46,110 bases of DNA, taken from Acidiferrobacteraceae bacterium (GTDB lineage: Bacteria > Pseudomonadota > Gammaproteobacteria > Arenicellales > UBA868). Of the stretch, positions 1 to 8,073 are shown in pieces (the stretch's first letter is position 1; every line of letters begins with the position of its first letter). The DNA lies in NCBI GenBank assembly GCA_018698075.1, contig JABINT010000053.1, positions 1 to 46,110 on the forward strand, in the 5' to 3' direction. The position numbers were made by a program, and so were the translations under genes. The notes beneath the pieces are model-generated. The model made no database searches. It was not told the origin of the DNA and worked only from the letters and a program-made list of their open reading frames with translations.

Positions 1-1
1 C

Positions 2-484
2 CTAAGCCCCAGCGGGTCTCGGTTGACCCAGGAACGGGTGCGGGCCCTCGCGACAGAGCCTGCTCTGGTGCTGTTGGCGGGGCGTTATGAGGGGGTTGAC
101 CAGCGTTTGCTGGAGCGCGAGGTGGATGAGGAGTTATCCATCGGCGATTATGTGCTGGCGGGTGGAGAACTGCCAGCGATGGTGCTGATTGAAGCACTGG
201 TAAGATACCTGCCTGGTGTGCTGGGTAACGATGATTCGGTTAAGACCGAATCATTCAGCGCAGGGTTATTGGATTGGCCGCAGTACACGCGGCCTGAAAT
301 GTTTGAAGATGTAGAGGTACCGGCCCCGTTACTGACGGGAAACCATGAAGAAATTCGGCGTTGGCGATTAAAACAGGCCTTGGGTCAGACATGGCTGAGA
401 CGGCCAGATCTGTTGGCGCAAAGAGAGTTGAACGACGAAGAGCGCTCATTACTGGAGTCGTTCAGGCAGCAATACGAAAAATAG
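2..484 (+). CDS. trmD: tRNA (guanine-N1)-methyltransferase TrmD, C-terminal part (5' end outside window)
   Basis: Partial gene whose frame is open from base 2, so the true start lies before the window; the TTG at 23 is internal (frame reads [10 protein letters not shown]). TrmD methylates N1 of G37 next to the anticodon of several tRNAs using S-adenosylmethionine and prevents +1 frameshifts. The visible part has the SPOUT knot signatures [15 protein letters not shown] and [15 protein letters not shown], then the C-terminal helical domain with the conserved [13 protein letters not shown] stretch. It stops 11 bases before rplS, the usual trmD-rplS order of the rpsP-rimM-trmD-rplS operon. Identification is secure. 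Confidence 0.96.
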   Translation, partial: LSPSGSRLTQERVRALATEPALVLLAGRYEGVDQRLLEREVDEELSIGDYVLAGGELPAMVLIEALVRYLPGVLGNDDSVKTESFSAGLLDWPQYTRPEMFEDVEVPAPLLTGNHEEIRRWRLKQALGQTWLRRPDLLAQRELNDEERSLLESFRQQYEK

Positions 485-495
485 GAGAGTTCCAG

Positions 496-843
496 ATGAC
501 GAACATCATTGAGCAGTTGGAAAGCGAGCAGGTTAAAACAGACCTGCCGGAGTTTCGCCCAGGTGACACTGTCCGTGTCCAAGTCAAGGTGAAGGAGGGC
601 GCCCGAGAGCGCCTTCAGGCATTCGAGGGCGTGGTTATTGCCCGCAAGAATCGCGGCCTGAATTCATCATTCACCGTACGTAAAATTTCTTACGGTGAAG
701 GAGTCGAACGGGTTTTCCAGACACACAGCCCGTTAGTGGCCAGCATTGAGGTCCGCCGACGCGGCGCAGTCCGACGGGCAAAACTGTACTACCTGCGTGG
801 CCGCACCGGGAAATCAGCACGGATTCGCGAGAAAATTTCCTGA
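496..843 (+). CDS. rplS: 50S ribosomal protein L19
   Basis: 115 residues, the normal length for L19, which sits at the 30S-50S interface. The family core is visible: [16 protein letters not shown] near the N-terminus, then [17 protein letters not shown] and the basic C-terminal run [18 protein letters not shown]. The ATG at 496 is chosen because it begins the conserved MTNIIEQLE and has GGAGAG just upstream (485-490); the same frame is open further upstream inside trmD but that is not coding. Cotranscribed with trmD. Confidence 0.98.
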   Translation: MTNIIEQLESEQVKTDLPEFRPGDTVRVQVKVKEGARERLQAFEGVVIARKNRGLNSSFTVRKISYGEGVERVFQTHSPLVASIEVRRRGAVRRAKLYYLRGRTGKSARIREKIS

Positions 844-910
844 CCGCGGTAAGCGGGCCCCGGTGATTGGCGGTGTTTCGACCCCAATAATCTTCCAGTT
901 GCCAGGTGGG

Positions 911-2890
911 ATGAGACCCGCAAGCCACCACATGGCAGGCGCTGCATCGCGCGGCTACCGGCTTGACGTTGCTGTAATTGTAGCCATGGTATCCGCCTTG
1001 GTGGGCGGCATTTCCCTTATTACCGGCGCTGTCGCCTTTGGCCAAGAGGGCCCGGCACCGCTTTTCACCGCTCGGCCTGCACCAATTGGCGGCCTTGATC
1101 TTAATGTTCAATTTCAAACCGAGATTGAAGCGCATCGTTCTGCATCTCCCTTAATAGAGTCTGCCCCCTGGGTACAGGAACCCGGTCTCGCCTTAACTCC
1201 TTTTTCGCTCGCACTGGATAGCGCATCTATTCACGGTTTTAAGGACCACGGCTTGGGGCAGTTGGCGTTGAGCGTGCTGGGCTCTTTGCCGGCGACGGAT
1301 GAAGAGGCGATGCTGACGCGGGCGCGTGAGCGCTGGGTGCTTCTCGAAGAGCAGGGTCGCTGGGACCTACTGACCGCCGAACTGACTCAGCGGTTTAAGG
1401 AGCAGCGCGGCTCTCAGTTTCTTGAAGTAGGGCTCAGACTCAGTAGTGCTTTATTGATGACGGCGAAAGGGAGTCGTGCTGAAGCCGTTTCCCGGACCCT
1501 TCTGGCTGAAGGTCAATTCGACCCTGGTGCAGTTCAGGAAATACGGCGCAATATCATCAAGGCTTATATTGCCCAAGGACTCGTAGCTGATGCCGAGATC
1601 GCAGCGCAGCGCTACCAGGTGGAATATGCCCCTGATGAAACTGCCTGGCAATTACTGAGGGCACGCATTGCCTTAGCGGGGCATCGCCCGAAGGACGCTG
1701 TTTTCCAGCTGATTGGGGCCGAATCCTATGAGGCACAGCTGTGGCGAGCCTATGCCGAATGGCGCAGCGGCGCTTTACCTATCGATCTCGCCCTGACACG
1801 GCTTGGCGCTGTGCTCATTCCGGCAGAACTTGTCCGGCTCGAATCTACCCGGCAGGCGATGTTGGCAGAAGTCGCATCTGAAGTGGGCTATGCGCGATTG
1901 CGTGTTGGTGCGATTGAGTATCTGTTATTGCACAAGGCCAAAGCAGATCCGCTTTTGGCAAAGCAAGATAGTGACTCGCTCATCAAGTCCTACCGGGCGC
2001 TTGGCCAAACCGTTCTTAAGGACCTTTCCTTGCTGGACGACCAGGCAATTACCGCGTGGAAAGCGCTTGCCACTGGCGCTGATCTTGACGCCCTCGAGGC
2101 AAGATCTCTTTGCGTTTATCTATTAACACTGGCTCTGCCACGGCGCGAGCAACAACTGGCCCATTCATGGTTGGTACATCAGTTGCTGGATGAGGGATAC
2201 CCGGGATTGCTTGGTACGTTTTATGGCGAGAACGGGTTACTTGGGCGTTATTCGGATTTAGAAGATGAGACCTTGCTACTGCTGGTCGATCAGGCGTTGG
2301 CCGAGTCCGATTTTGGGCGTGCGGCGGATCTGCAATCGATGATTACGGGGCCGCCGCAGGGGGTAAATCACGGGGCCTGGGTTTTACGCTCGGCACGGCT
2401 TCAAATCCTGGGGGGTAACGCAGGCGCTGGAGCCGCCGAGCTGAAGGTTTGGCTCGCCCAACTTCAGGCAATGGCGCCCGCGAGTCTTGATCAGGTGATG
2501 CAAGTGATGTTTGACCTGCAATTTCTGGGGAAACATCGCCTCGCATTGGAGCTCTTTGAAGTGGTGACACCTCTGGTTCAGACTCATGGCCAGAAACGCG
2601 AGCTGCTGTATTGGGTTGCGCAGTCGTGGGCCGAGTTGGGTGACCATGTACGTAGCGCGGCCTATTTTGTTGAATCGGCCTTTTGGGCTGGTGCAACCAC
2701 TGACCCTTGGAGCCGAAGTGCACTGTATCGGGCCGGCCAGGAATTGGAATCTGGCGCTTTGTATGATGATGCCGGCGTGATCTATCATCGACTTCTGGGC
2801 GACACGACCGACCCGAAATTGCAGGCCAAGTTGCGATACCGACTCGCCCAACTGCAGTTGGGTCGTATACGCGCTCAAGAAGGTAACTGA
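911..2890 (+). CDS. Membrane-anchored tetratricopeptide-like protein of unknown function
   Basis: About 659 residues from the ATG at 911 (a GGTGGG lies just before it; an ATG at 932 is an alternative). A single hydrophobic segment near residues 20-42 (LDVAVIVAMVSALVGGISLI region) suggests a signal anchor or uncleaved signal, placing the rest in the periplasm. The remainder is alpha-helical and Leu/Ala-rich with degenerate TPR-type helix pairs, clearest at the end (WVAQSWAELGDHVRSAAYF and AGQELESGALYDDAGVIYHRLL). It is followed after 2 bases by xerD and follows rplS by 67 bases, so probably cotranscribed. No catalytic motif is seen. A role in assembling an envelope complex would be a guess. 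Confidence 0.75.
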   Translation: MRPASHHMAGAASRGYRLDVAVIVAMVSALVGGISLITGAVAFGQEGPAPLFTARPAPIGGLDLNVQFQTEIEAHRSASPLIESAPWVQEPGLALTPFSLALDSASIHGFKDHGLGQLALSVLGSLPATDEEAMLTRARERWVLLEEQGRWDLLTAELTQRFKEQRGSQFLEVGLRLSSALLMTAKGSRAEAVSRTLLAEGQFDPGAVQEIRRNIIKAYIAQGLVADAEIAAQRYQVEYAPDETAWQLLRARIALAGHRPKDAVFQLIGAESYEAQLWRAYAEWRSGALPIDLALTRLGAVLIPAELVRLESTRQAMLAEVASEVGYARLRVGAIEYLLLHKAKADPLLAKQDSDSLIKSYRALGQTVLKDLSLLDDQAITAWKALATGADLDALEARSLCVYLLTLALPRREQQLAHSWLVHQLLDEGYPGLLGTFYGENGLLGRYSDLEDETLLLLVDQALAESDFGRAADLQSMITGPPQGVNHGAWVLRSARLQILGGNAGAGAAELKVWLAQLQAMAPASLDQVMQVMFDLQFLGKHRLALELFEVVTPLVQTHGQKRELLYWVAQSWAELGDHVRSAAYFVESAFWAGATTDPWSRSALYRAGQELESGALYDDAGVIYHRLLGDTTDPKLQAKLRYRLAQLQLGRIRAQEGN

Positions 2891-2892
2891 GT

Positions 2893-3789
2893 GTGGGCTC
2901 CCCCGATACGCAACTACTGGATCAGTTTCTTGATGGAATCTGGCTCGAATCGGGGCTCAGCGCCAATACGTTGGCGGCCTACCGGACAGACCTTCTTGCT
3001 TTTCAAATCTGGCTGGCAAAAAAAGGGCTGACCCTTGAGCAGGTAACCCGTGCGGATTTGTTGGCCTACCTCGCAGCTAATGTGCGCTCGGGGCTGAGCC
3101 CGAGATCCTCCGCGAGGCACTTATCGACTCTGCGCCGTTTTTACCGCTATCTTTTGATTCAAGGCCGTACTCAGGCAGACCCAACAGCCGATGTCCGCTC
3201 TCCTGTTATCGGCCGACCCCTTCCAAAAAATATAAGCGAACAAGGCGTTGAAAAACTATTGTCAACGCCTCCCAGGGATACCGCCCTGGGGAGTCGAGAT
3301 CGCGCCATGCTGGAAACCATGTATGCCAGTGGTTTACGCGTATCCGAGTTGGTAGGCCTGACACTCAACGAGCTTGATCTGACTACCGGACTGGTCAGGG
3401 TGGTAGGAAAGGGCGGGCGAGAGCGGATCGTGCCATTAGGGGAAGAGGCGTCTGAGAGTCTGCGCGAATACCTCGGACAGGCTCGCTCAGACCTCCTTAA
3501 GGCGCAATTGACCGATGCCGTTTTTGTGACACGTCGCGGAGGGCCAATGACTCGCCAGGCATTTTGGCAGCTGATCAAGCGTTATGCCCAGCAAGCGGGC
3601 ATTGGTGCAGAATTCTCACCGCATTCGTTGCGGCATGCTTTCGCAACCCATCTATTGAACCATGGCGCCGATTTACGCAGCGTGCAGATGCTGCTAGGAC
3701 ACACAGATCTTTCGACAACTCAGATCTATACCCATGTCGCCCGGGCAAGATTGCAGTCGCTACACGGCACGCACCATCCACGCGGTTGA
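2893..3789 (+). CDS. xerD: Tyrosine recombinase XerD
   Basis: 298 residues, the usual XerD length. With XerC it resolves chromosome dimers at dif under FtsK control. The N-terminal SAM-like DNA-binding domain (about 1-100) is followed by the catalytic domain with the full set R149 (ASGLRVSELVGL), K173, H244-x-x-R247 (SPHSLRHAFATHLL), H270 (MLLGHTDLSTTQIYTHV) and nucleophile Y279. These fall at or within one position of E. coli XerD numbering. Start is GTG at 2893, two bases after the upstream stop. The housekeeping context and the XerD-type C-terminus (HGTHHPRG) argue against a phage or integron integrase. Confidence 0.95.
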   Translation: MGSPDTQLLDQFLDGIWLESGLSANTLAAYRTDLLAFQIWLAKKGLTLEQVTRADLLAYLAANVRSGLSPRSSARHLSTLRRFYRYLLIQGRTQADPTADVRSPVIGRPLPKNISEQGVEKLLSTPPRDTALGSRDRAMLETMYASGLRVSELVGLTLNELDLTTGLVRVVGKGGRERIVPLGEEASESLREYLGQARSDLLKAQLTDAVFVTRRGGPMTRQAFWQLIKRYAQQAGIGAEFSPHSLRHAFATHLLNHGADLRSVQMLLGHTDLSTTQIYTHVARARLQSLHGTHHPRG

Positions 3790-3816
3790 CCCTTGTGGCA
3801 CGGACATTGGGGTCAA
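3786..3816. terminator. Weak inverted repeat between convergent xerD and cnoX
   Basis: TTGACCC (3786-3792) and GGGTCAA (3810-3816) pair perfectly across a 17-base loop, spanning both stop codons of the convergent genes. No T-run follows on either strand, so this is at best a weak bidirectional transcription end. Confidence 0.3.
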
Positions 3817-4682
3817 TTCAATGCCTGCGCCAACACTCGACGGTAACGGCCGACCCGCTCGTCCTGGTTACCCAGGCTGGCGAATATTTGTAGCAGGGTC
3901 TGGCGAGCCTGGTCGGCTTCGCTAGTGCCCCGGCCACGCTTGATCACTTCGAGCAATTGGGTCATTGCGGCCTCTACCTGTCCGGGCTGATGAAAGAGGC
4001 CGGCGGCCAAGCGGTTACGTGCAGACAGGTCATTGGGATTCTGGGCGACCCTCTGGGCTAATTCGTCGGTATCGCCTGTTTCATCGGCACTAAGGGCCAG
4101 TTCGATCCGAGCTTGCAATATCTTGGCTTCCTCTTCCTGCTTTGCCACAAGAGGCAGTTCTTTCAGGGTCTCTAAGGCTCCCTGGGCGTCTTTAGCATTT
4201 AATTGCTGCTGGGCGAGGGCGACCCGTAGCGGGCCATGCTCCGGATCATTAGTTAAAGACTCTTTAAGCAGTGTGAGAGCGGCCTCGGCATTACCACTGT
4301 CGGCCAGGTCCGCTGCTTTGGCTATATCGAGATCGGCAGGCCGTTCAATATGGCGCTCAATCACTTCTCGTACCGCGCTTTCCGGTAGCGCGCCCATGAA
4401 TTCGTCAACGGGCGCACCGTGGCGAAATACTTTCACCGTAGGTAGGCTGCGTACAGCAAATTGAGCGGCCAGATCGCGTTCGACCTCGGTGTCAATTTTG
4501 GCCATCAAAAATTTGCCTTCGTATTCGAGAGCAAGTTTTTCGAGAACGGGTGCAAGCATCTTGCACGGCGCACACCAGTCGGCCCAAAAATCTACCAGCA
4601 CAGGCACGGCCGCCGAACGTTGAGTTACCTCGGTTGGGAAACTCTCCTGGGTTACCACCGTGACAAAAGGGTTGTCGCTCAT
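3813..4682 (-). CDS. cnoX: Chaperedoxin CnoX (YbbN), thioredoxin domain plus TPR
   Basis: 289 residues: thioredoxin fold (about 1-110) followed by a helical TPR-like C-terminus (about 115-289), the CnoX/YbbN architecture. In other bacteria CnoX holds unfolding or over-oxidised proteins and passes them to GroEL and DnaK. The active site is WCAPC (C37, C40), a complete CxxC. E. coli CnoX lacks the first Cys, whereas Caulobacter CnoX keeps both and has reductase activity, so this one probably can reduce disulfides. The cis-Pro motif is visible in VRSLPTVKVFRHG. ATG start at 4682. Convergent with xerD and divergent from the EamA gene. Confidence 0.92.
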   Translation of the reverse strand: MSDNPFVTVVTQESFPTEVTQRSAAVPVLVDFWADWCAPCKMLAPVLEKLALEYEGKFLMAKIDTEVERDLAAQFAVRSLPTVKVFRHGAPVDEFMGALPESAVREVIERHIERPADLDIAKAADLADSGNAEAALTLLKESLTNDPEHGPLRVALAQQQLNAKDAQGALETLKELPLVAKQEEEAKILQARIELALSADETGDTDELAQRVAQNPNDLSARNRLAAGLFHQPGQVEAAMTQLLEVIKRGRGTSEADQARQTLLQIFASLGNQDERVGRYRRVLAQALN

Positions 4683-4818
4683 TTCAATAGATTAGATTCT
4701 GTAATTCAAACCAACATCTAAATAGGGTTGAACCTCTGGATTTCAAGTCGAAATTGGAGTAGGTGGGCCTAGCCCTAATCTCATAGACTACGCTTCTTTG
4801 CTTAACGCTGATCAGCTA

Positions 4819-5733
4819 ATGATAACGCAAAGACTAACCGGCTCATCGCTTCTATTTGCCGCCGCTCCGGCGGTGTTTGTGGTCTTGTGGAGTACCGGTT
4901 TCATCGGCGCAAAACTCGGTTTACCGTACGCAGAGCCGGCGACGTTCTTAGCGTTGCGATTCGCCCTGGTTTGTTTAATCCTGGGGGCGATCACCTGGTT
5001 CACCGGCGCCGAGGGCCCCGGCACCTGGAAAAATGCCATGCATATCATGACAGTAGGGGTACTGGTTCATGGCGTGTACCTGGGTGGAATCTACCTTGGC
5101 ATCAGTCTTGGGGTATCTGCTGGAGACAGTGCGCTGATTGTCGGCCTGCAGCCGATGCTGACAGCAGTGCTGGCGGGTCCAATGCTTTTAGAGCCGGTCC
5201 GAGCACGCCAATGGGTCGGGTTTTTTCTCGGGACCGTAGGGGTTGCACTGGTTTCCTCGCGCTATCTTGGATTGTTTGATAGCTCGGTGATTGGAGTCAT
5301 CCTATGTGTCGTAGCAGTGACCGGAATGAGTGTGGGTACTTTGTACCAGAAGCGGTTTTGCAGCGAGATGAATCTTTTGAGTGGCTCTTTTTTACAATTT
5401 CTGGCAGCGGCGCTGATGATGGGTATCGCGTCCTTCGTGTTTGATACTCAAAACGTACAATGGAGCGGGGAGTTTGTGTTTGCCCTCGCCTGGTTGGTCG
5501 TCGTTTTGTCGCTGGGGGCTATGACCCTCCTTTGGACGTTGGTGCGTCATCAGGCAGCAACCCGGGTGGCGAGCTTATTTTTTCTGGTGCCGCCGGTCAC
5601 GGCGCTGATCGCCTGGCCGCTATTTGGCGAAACCTTTAGCTATAAATCGGCGCTTGGGATGGTTCTTGTGGTCGGCGGAGTGCTTTTGGTCAGTTACGGA
5701 AATAACGCGACTGGTCCGCGGAGGGAGATTTGA
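4819..5733 (+). CDS. EamA/DMT-family membrane transporter
   Basis: About 304 residues with ten hydrophobic segments in two EamA repeats (repeat one includes FVVLWSTGFIGAKLG near residue 25; the C-terminal half ends MVLVVGGVLLVSYG). Drug/metabolite-superfamily permeases export amino acids or metabolites; the substrate cannot be read from sequence. The ATG at 4819 is preferred over an upstream TTG at 4798; neither has a good ribosome site. Its stop overlaps the start of the next gene (TTGA), so the two are translationally coupled. Confidence 0.85.
   Translation: MITQRLTGSSLLFAAAPAVFVVLWSTGFIGAKLGLPYAEPATFLALRFALVCLILGAITWFTGAEGPGTWKNAMHIMTVGVLVHGVYLGGIYLGISLGVSAGDSALIVGLQPMLTAVLAGPMLLEPVRARQWVGFFLGTVGVALVSSRYLGLFDSSVIGVILCVVAVTGMSVGTLYQKRFCSEMNLLSGSFLQFLAAALMMGIASFVFDTQNVQWSGEFVFALAWLVVVLSLGAMTLLWTLVRHQAATRVASLFFLVPPVTALIAWPLFGETFSYKSALGMVLVVGGVLLVSYGNNATGPRREI
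5720..5727 (+). promoter_or_regulatory. Strong Shine-Dalgarno that fixes a TTG start
   Basis: GGAGGGAG sits two bases before the TTG at 5730. It is the reason for choosing a TTG start for the following thioredoxin-like gene, which lacks an ATG at the head of its signal peptide. Confidence 0.7.
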
Positions 5734-6236
5734 AAACATACTATGTTAAGTGGCTGATCGGCGCTGTGTTAATGCTTGGGGTGGCAATGGCGCCTTCATC
5801 GGCAGCCACGACAGAGGGGTTTTCTGATTTTGACGGGCAACCTGTCAGTTTTTCCGATGTGCTTCCTGCCGATCGGTGGTTGGTGGTGATGATCTGGTCG
5901 TACAGCTGCCCCGTTTGTGCCAAGGAGATGCAAGGGCAGGCGGATTTGCACGAGCGGCATCGGGACGGACGCCTGAAAGTTCTGGGTATCTCGCTCGATG
6001 GTGTCGATGGGGCACTTGATGCATGGGCATTCATTGAGGAGCGCGACGTGAACTTCCCTAATCTACTTGGAGAGCCTGGAGACGTGGTGCGTTTTTTTTC
6101 TAATCAAACGGGCCAGTCTTTTAAAGGGACGCCGACATTCCTCATTTATGCGCCAGGGGGAGGCTTGAAAGCAGTACAGGCAGGCCCAGTGCCGCCCGAG
6201 GCAATTGAGGCGTTTATCTACGATCAGGAACATTGA
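5730..6236 (+). CDS. Exported TlpA/ResA-like thioredoxin-fold protein
   Basis: 168 residues with an N-terminal signal peptide (hydrophobic core IGAVLMLGVAM, likely cleavage after SSA near residue 25) and a thioredoxin fold with a CPVC motif (C60, C63; IWSYSCPVCAKEM) and a cis-Pro loop (KGTPTFLIYAPGG). The TlpA/ResA group are periplasmic thiol reductants for cytochrome c or other redox partners; the specific partner is unknown. The TTG start overlaps the EamA stop. Its position between two EamA permeases suggests a three-gene operon, but no functional link is evident. Confidence 0.82.
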   Translation: MKTYYVKWLIGAVLMLGVAMAPSSAATTEGFSDFDGQPVSFSDVLPADRWLVVMIWSYSCPVCAKEMQGQADLHERHRDGRLKVLGISLDGVDGALDAWAFIEERDVNFPNLLGEPGDVVRFFSNQTGQSFKGTPTFLIYAPGGGLKAVQAGPVPPEAIEAFIYDQEH

Positions 6237-6308
6237 GCGGATTGAAAAGTACACTCCAGGGCGTTTCTTAAAAGGCGTGGATCAGGGCTTAGACAATAAG
6301 GGTAGAGC

Positions 6309-7181
6309 ATGAGTGGAGAACATCGAAAGGGTTTCTGGCTAACCCTTGGCGGGGCCCTGGCATTCACCCCAGACGCACTGTTGATTCGCCTGACAGACGT
6401 TGATTCGTTTACGCTGGCTTTCGGCCGGGGCCTGCTGGGCGGCACCGTGATTCTTTTGGGCTTTGCGCTGTACGCGCGAAGCGAATTCTTCGGTGCTGTT
6501 CGTCACTTGGGTCGCTGGGGTGCGCTGGTCTGCTTTTTGCAAGCAGCGTGCTCGATAGCGTTTTACGCAGCTTTTTCTTACACCAGCGTTGCTAATGTGT
6601 TGGTGATATTTGCCTGCACGCCACTCATTGCTGCGGTGTTGTCAAAAATGATCTTTAATGAAGGGATCTCGAGTGCCACACGTTGGGCCATTGTGGGGGC
6701 GGCGCTAGGGCTGATGGTTGTCGCCAGTGGAAGTTTGGACAGCATCCAGTGGTTCGGTGACTCGTTGGCATTGCTGAACGCGGTCATGCTGGCGCTGTTG
6801 TACACAATCCTTCGCGGACATCGCGAAATTAACATGGTCCCTGCGGCGGGAATCGGCTTACTTCTGACAGCTGTGGTCGCATTGATGTTTGCGAAATTTC
6901 CAGTGATGGATTCGGTCCAATGGGCGTCGCTTGTTCTTGCAGGGCTGGTGGTGCTGCCGTTGGCGTTGGTTTTGATGACTTTGGGCCCACGCTATTTGCC
7001 GGCGCCTGAGGTAGCGATGATCAGCTTGCTGGAGGCTGTGTTGGGCCCGTTGTGGGTTTGGTGGGTAATCGGGGAGAACCCTGGGTGGCGGACCATTGCT
7101 GGGGGCAGCGTCGTTGTTGTGGTGCTGATGGTTCACTCGGCCGTTAGATTGCGCTCGGAGGGGCACCAGGTATCCCGATGA
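6309..7181 (+). CDS. EamA/DMT-family membrane transporter
   Basis: 290 residues, about ten membrane segments in two EamA domains; the first contains FTPDALLIRLTDVDSFTLAFGRGLL and the second ends with the typical PEVAMISLLEAVLGPLWVWWVIGE helix pair. ATG at 6309, 72 bases after the TlpA-like gene. It differs clearly in sequence from the EamA protein at 4819, so it is not a recent tandem copy. Substrate unknown. Its nearness to the pyrimidine cluster (the next gene is the regulator) leaves open a role in nucleobase or beta-amino-acid movement, but that is speculation. Confidence 0.85.
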   Translation: MSGEHRKGFWLTLGGALAFTPDALLIRLTDVDSFTLAFGRGLLGGTVILLGFALYARSEFFGAVRHLGRWGALVCFLQAACSIAFYAAFSYTSVANVLVIFACTPLIAAVLSKMIFNEGISSATRWAIVGAALGLMVVASGSLDSIQWFGDSLALLNAVMLALLYTILRGHREINMVPAAGIGLLLTAVVALMFAKFPVMDSVQWASLVLAGLVVLPLALVLMTLGPRYLPAPEVAMISLLEAVLGPLWVWWVIGENPGWRTIAGGSVVVVVLMVHSAVRLRSEGHQVSR

Positions 7182-7219
7182 TTGTTCAAAAGAGTTTAGG
7201 TCGTGTGGCGGACCGAAAG

Positions 7220-7249
7220 TTGACCATTCGGTCAAAAGTGAGCCACAAT
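7220..7249 (+). promoter_or_regulatory. RutR-box-like operator overlapping the promoter of the TetR regulator
   Basis: TTGACCATTCGGTCAA at 7220-7235 has perfect 6-base arms and matches the E. coli RutR consensus TTGACCAnnTGGTCAA in all but one base. Its left arm doubles as a -35 (TTGACC), with CACAAT at 7244-7249 as a possible -10 at 18-base spacing. This predicts autoregulation. Transcription would begin only a few bases before the ATG at 7260, so the mRNA may be leaderless. Confidence 0.72.
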
Positions 7250-7259
7250 CGATCGCCTT

Positions 7260-7946
7260 ATGGCCCGCATCAGTCAGATAGACAAAGCGACTCCACCACT
7301 TAAAGCCTCAGGTGCCGAACCCCGAAGCGTTGGTTTTCGCCAGCGAGAGAAGATCATCCGTGCCGCGACCGGTGTGTTTTCCCAAAAGGGCTACGACGGC
7401 GCACGTGTAGAAGAGATCGCCCAGCGCGCCGGTTTGCCCAAAGGCAATGTCCTTTATTACTACAAGACCAAGAAGAATCTGTATCGGGTTGTTATCGAAC
7501 AAGTGCTGTCATTGTGGCTGGAGGCGCTGGGAGATATCTCGGCAGATGATGATCCGTGTGATGCAATGAGCCAGTACATTCGCCGCAAACTAGATCTGTC
7601 CAGAAATTATCCTGAAGCGTCGCGCCTTTTTGCGATCGAGGTTATCGGTGGAGCGCCAGTGATTGGGGAGCATCTTAAAGGGCGTTTGCGGGACTGGGTG
7701 ACACAAAAAGGGGCTATCTTTCACTCTTGGCAGCAAGAGGGCCGAATGGCTCCGATAGACCCTGCGCATGCTTTCTTTATGATCTGGGCAGTGACCCAGA
7801 CCTATGCGGATTTTCAAGCCCAGATCGAAGCCGTGATCTCACCGGCGAATTACGACGCTGAGGTGTATGAAAAGGGCGCGCCAGGCGTTGTCGCGGCACT
7901 GGTTCGTGGATTAGGCCTGTCAAGTCAGAAGCAGCCTTTGCGATAA
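7260..7946 (+). CDS. TetR-family regulator, RutR-like
   Basis: 228 residues. The N-terminal helix-turn-helix (about 30-75: ATGVFSQKGYDGARVEEIAQ then LPKGNVLYYYKTKKNLY) and the C-terminal ligand domain resemble E. coli RutR throughout, including YPEASRLFAIEVIGGAP and MIWAVTQTYADFQAQIEAV. RutR binds uracil or thymine and releases its operators when pyrimidines are present. Here it heads a reductive (Pyd-type) rather than Rut pathway. RutR-type boxes flank the gene. No Shine-Dalgarno is visible before the ATG at 7260, consistent with a leaderless message. The ligand is inferred. Confidence 0.88.
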   Translation: MARISQIDKATPPLKASGAEPRSVGFRQREKIIRAATGVFSQKGYDGARVEEIAQRAGLPKGNVLYYYKTKKNLYRVVIEQVLSLWLEALGDISADDDPCDAMSQYIRRKLDLSRNYPEASRLFAIEVIGGAPVIGEHLKGRLRDWVTQKGAIFHSWQQEGRMAPIDPAHAFFMIWAVTQTYADFQAQIEAVISPANYDAEVYEKGAPGVVAALVRGLGLSSQKQPLR

Positions 7947-7947
7947 A

Positions 7948-7976
7948 TTGACCAAATGGTAAAGAACTGTTACAAG
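7948..7976 (+). promoter_or_regulatory. RutR-box-like operator and promoter of the pyrimidine catabolic genes
   Basis: TTGACCAAATGGTAAA at 7948-7963 matches TTGACCAnnTGGTCAA at all but one defined base. TTGACC also serves as a -35, with TACAAG at 7971-7976 after 17 bases as a -10. A start near 7983 would give a leader of about 90 bases before the ATG at 8074. An extra half site TTGGTC occurs at 7994-7999. Confidence 0.75.
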
Positions 7977-8073
7977 CATCAGCAAGGCCGAATTTGGTCG
8001 ATTTCCACTTCTTTGCCAGGCGGCGTATCAATTCCAAAAAACAACATGCCAATCACATCACAAGGGGGCGCAC

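Noticed and set aside
361-495. Open frame extending rplS upstream into trmD
   Set aside because: L19 starts at MTNIIEQLE (496) with a good ribosome site and normal family length; the upstream frame is the trmD shadow.
2893-3789. Tyrosine recombinase as sign of an integrated element
   Set aside because: Length, residues and C-terminus are those of housekeeping XerD, and no att repeats or phage genes surround it.
3786-3816. TTGACCC/GGGTCAA as a third RutR operator
   Set aside because: Arms are 17 bases apart and lie between two convergent gene ends, not at a promoter.
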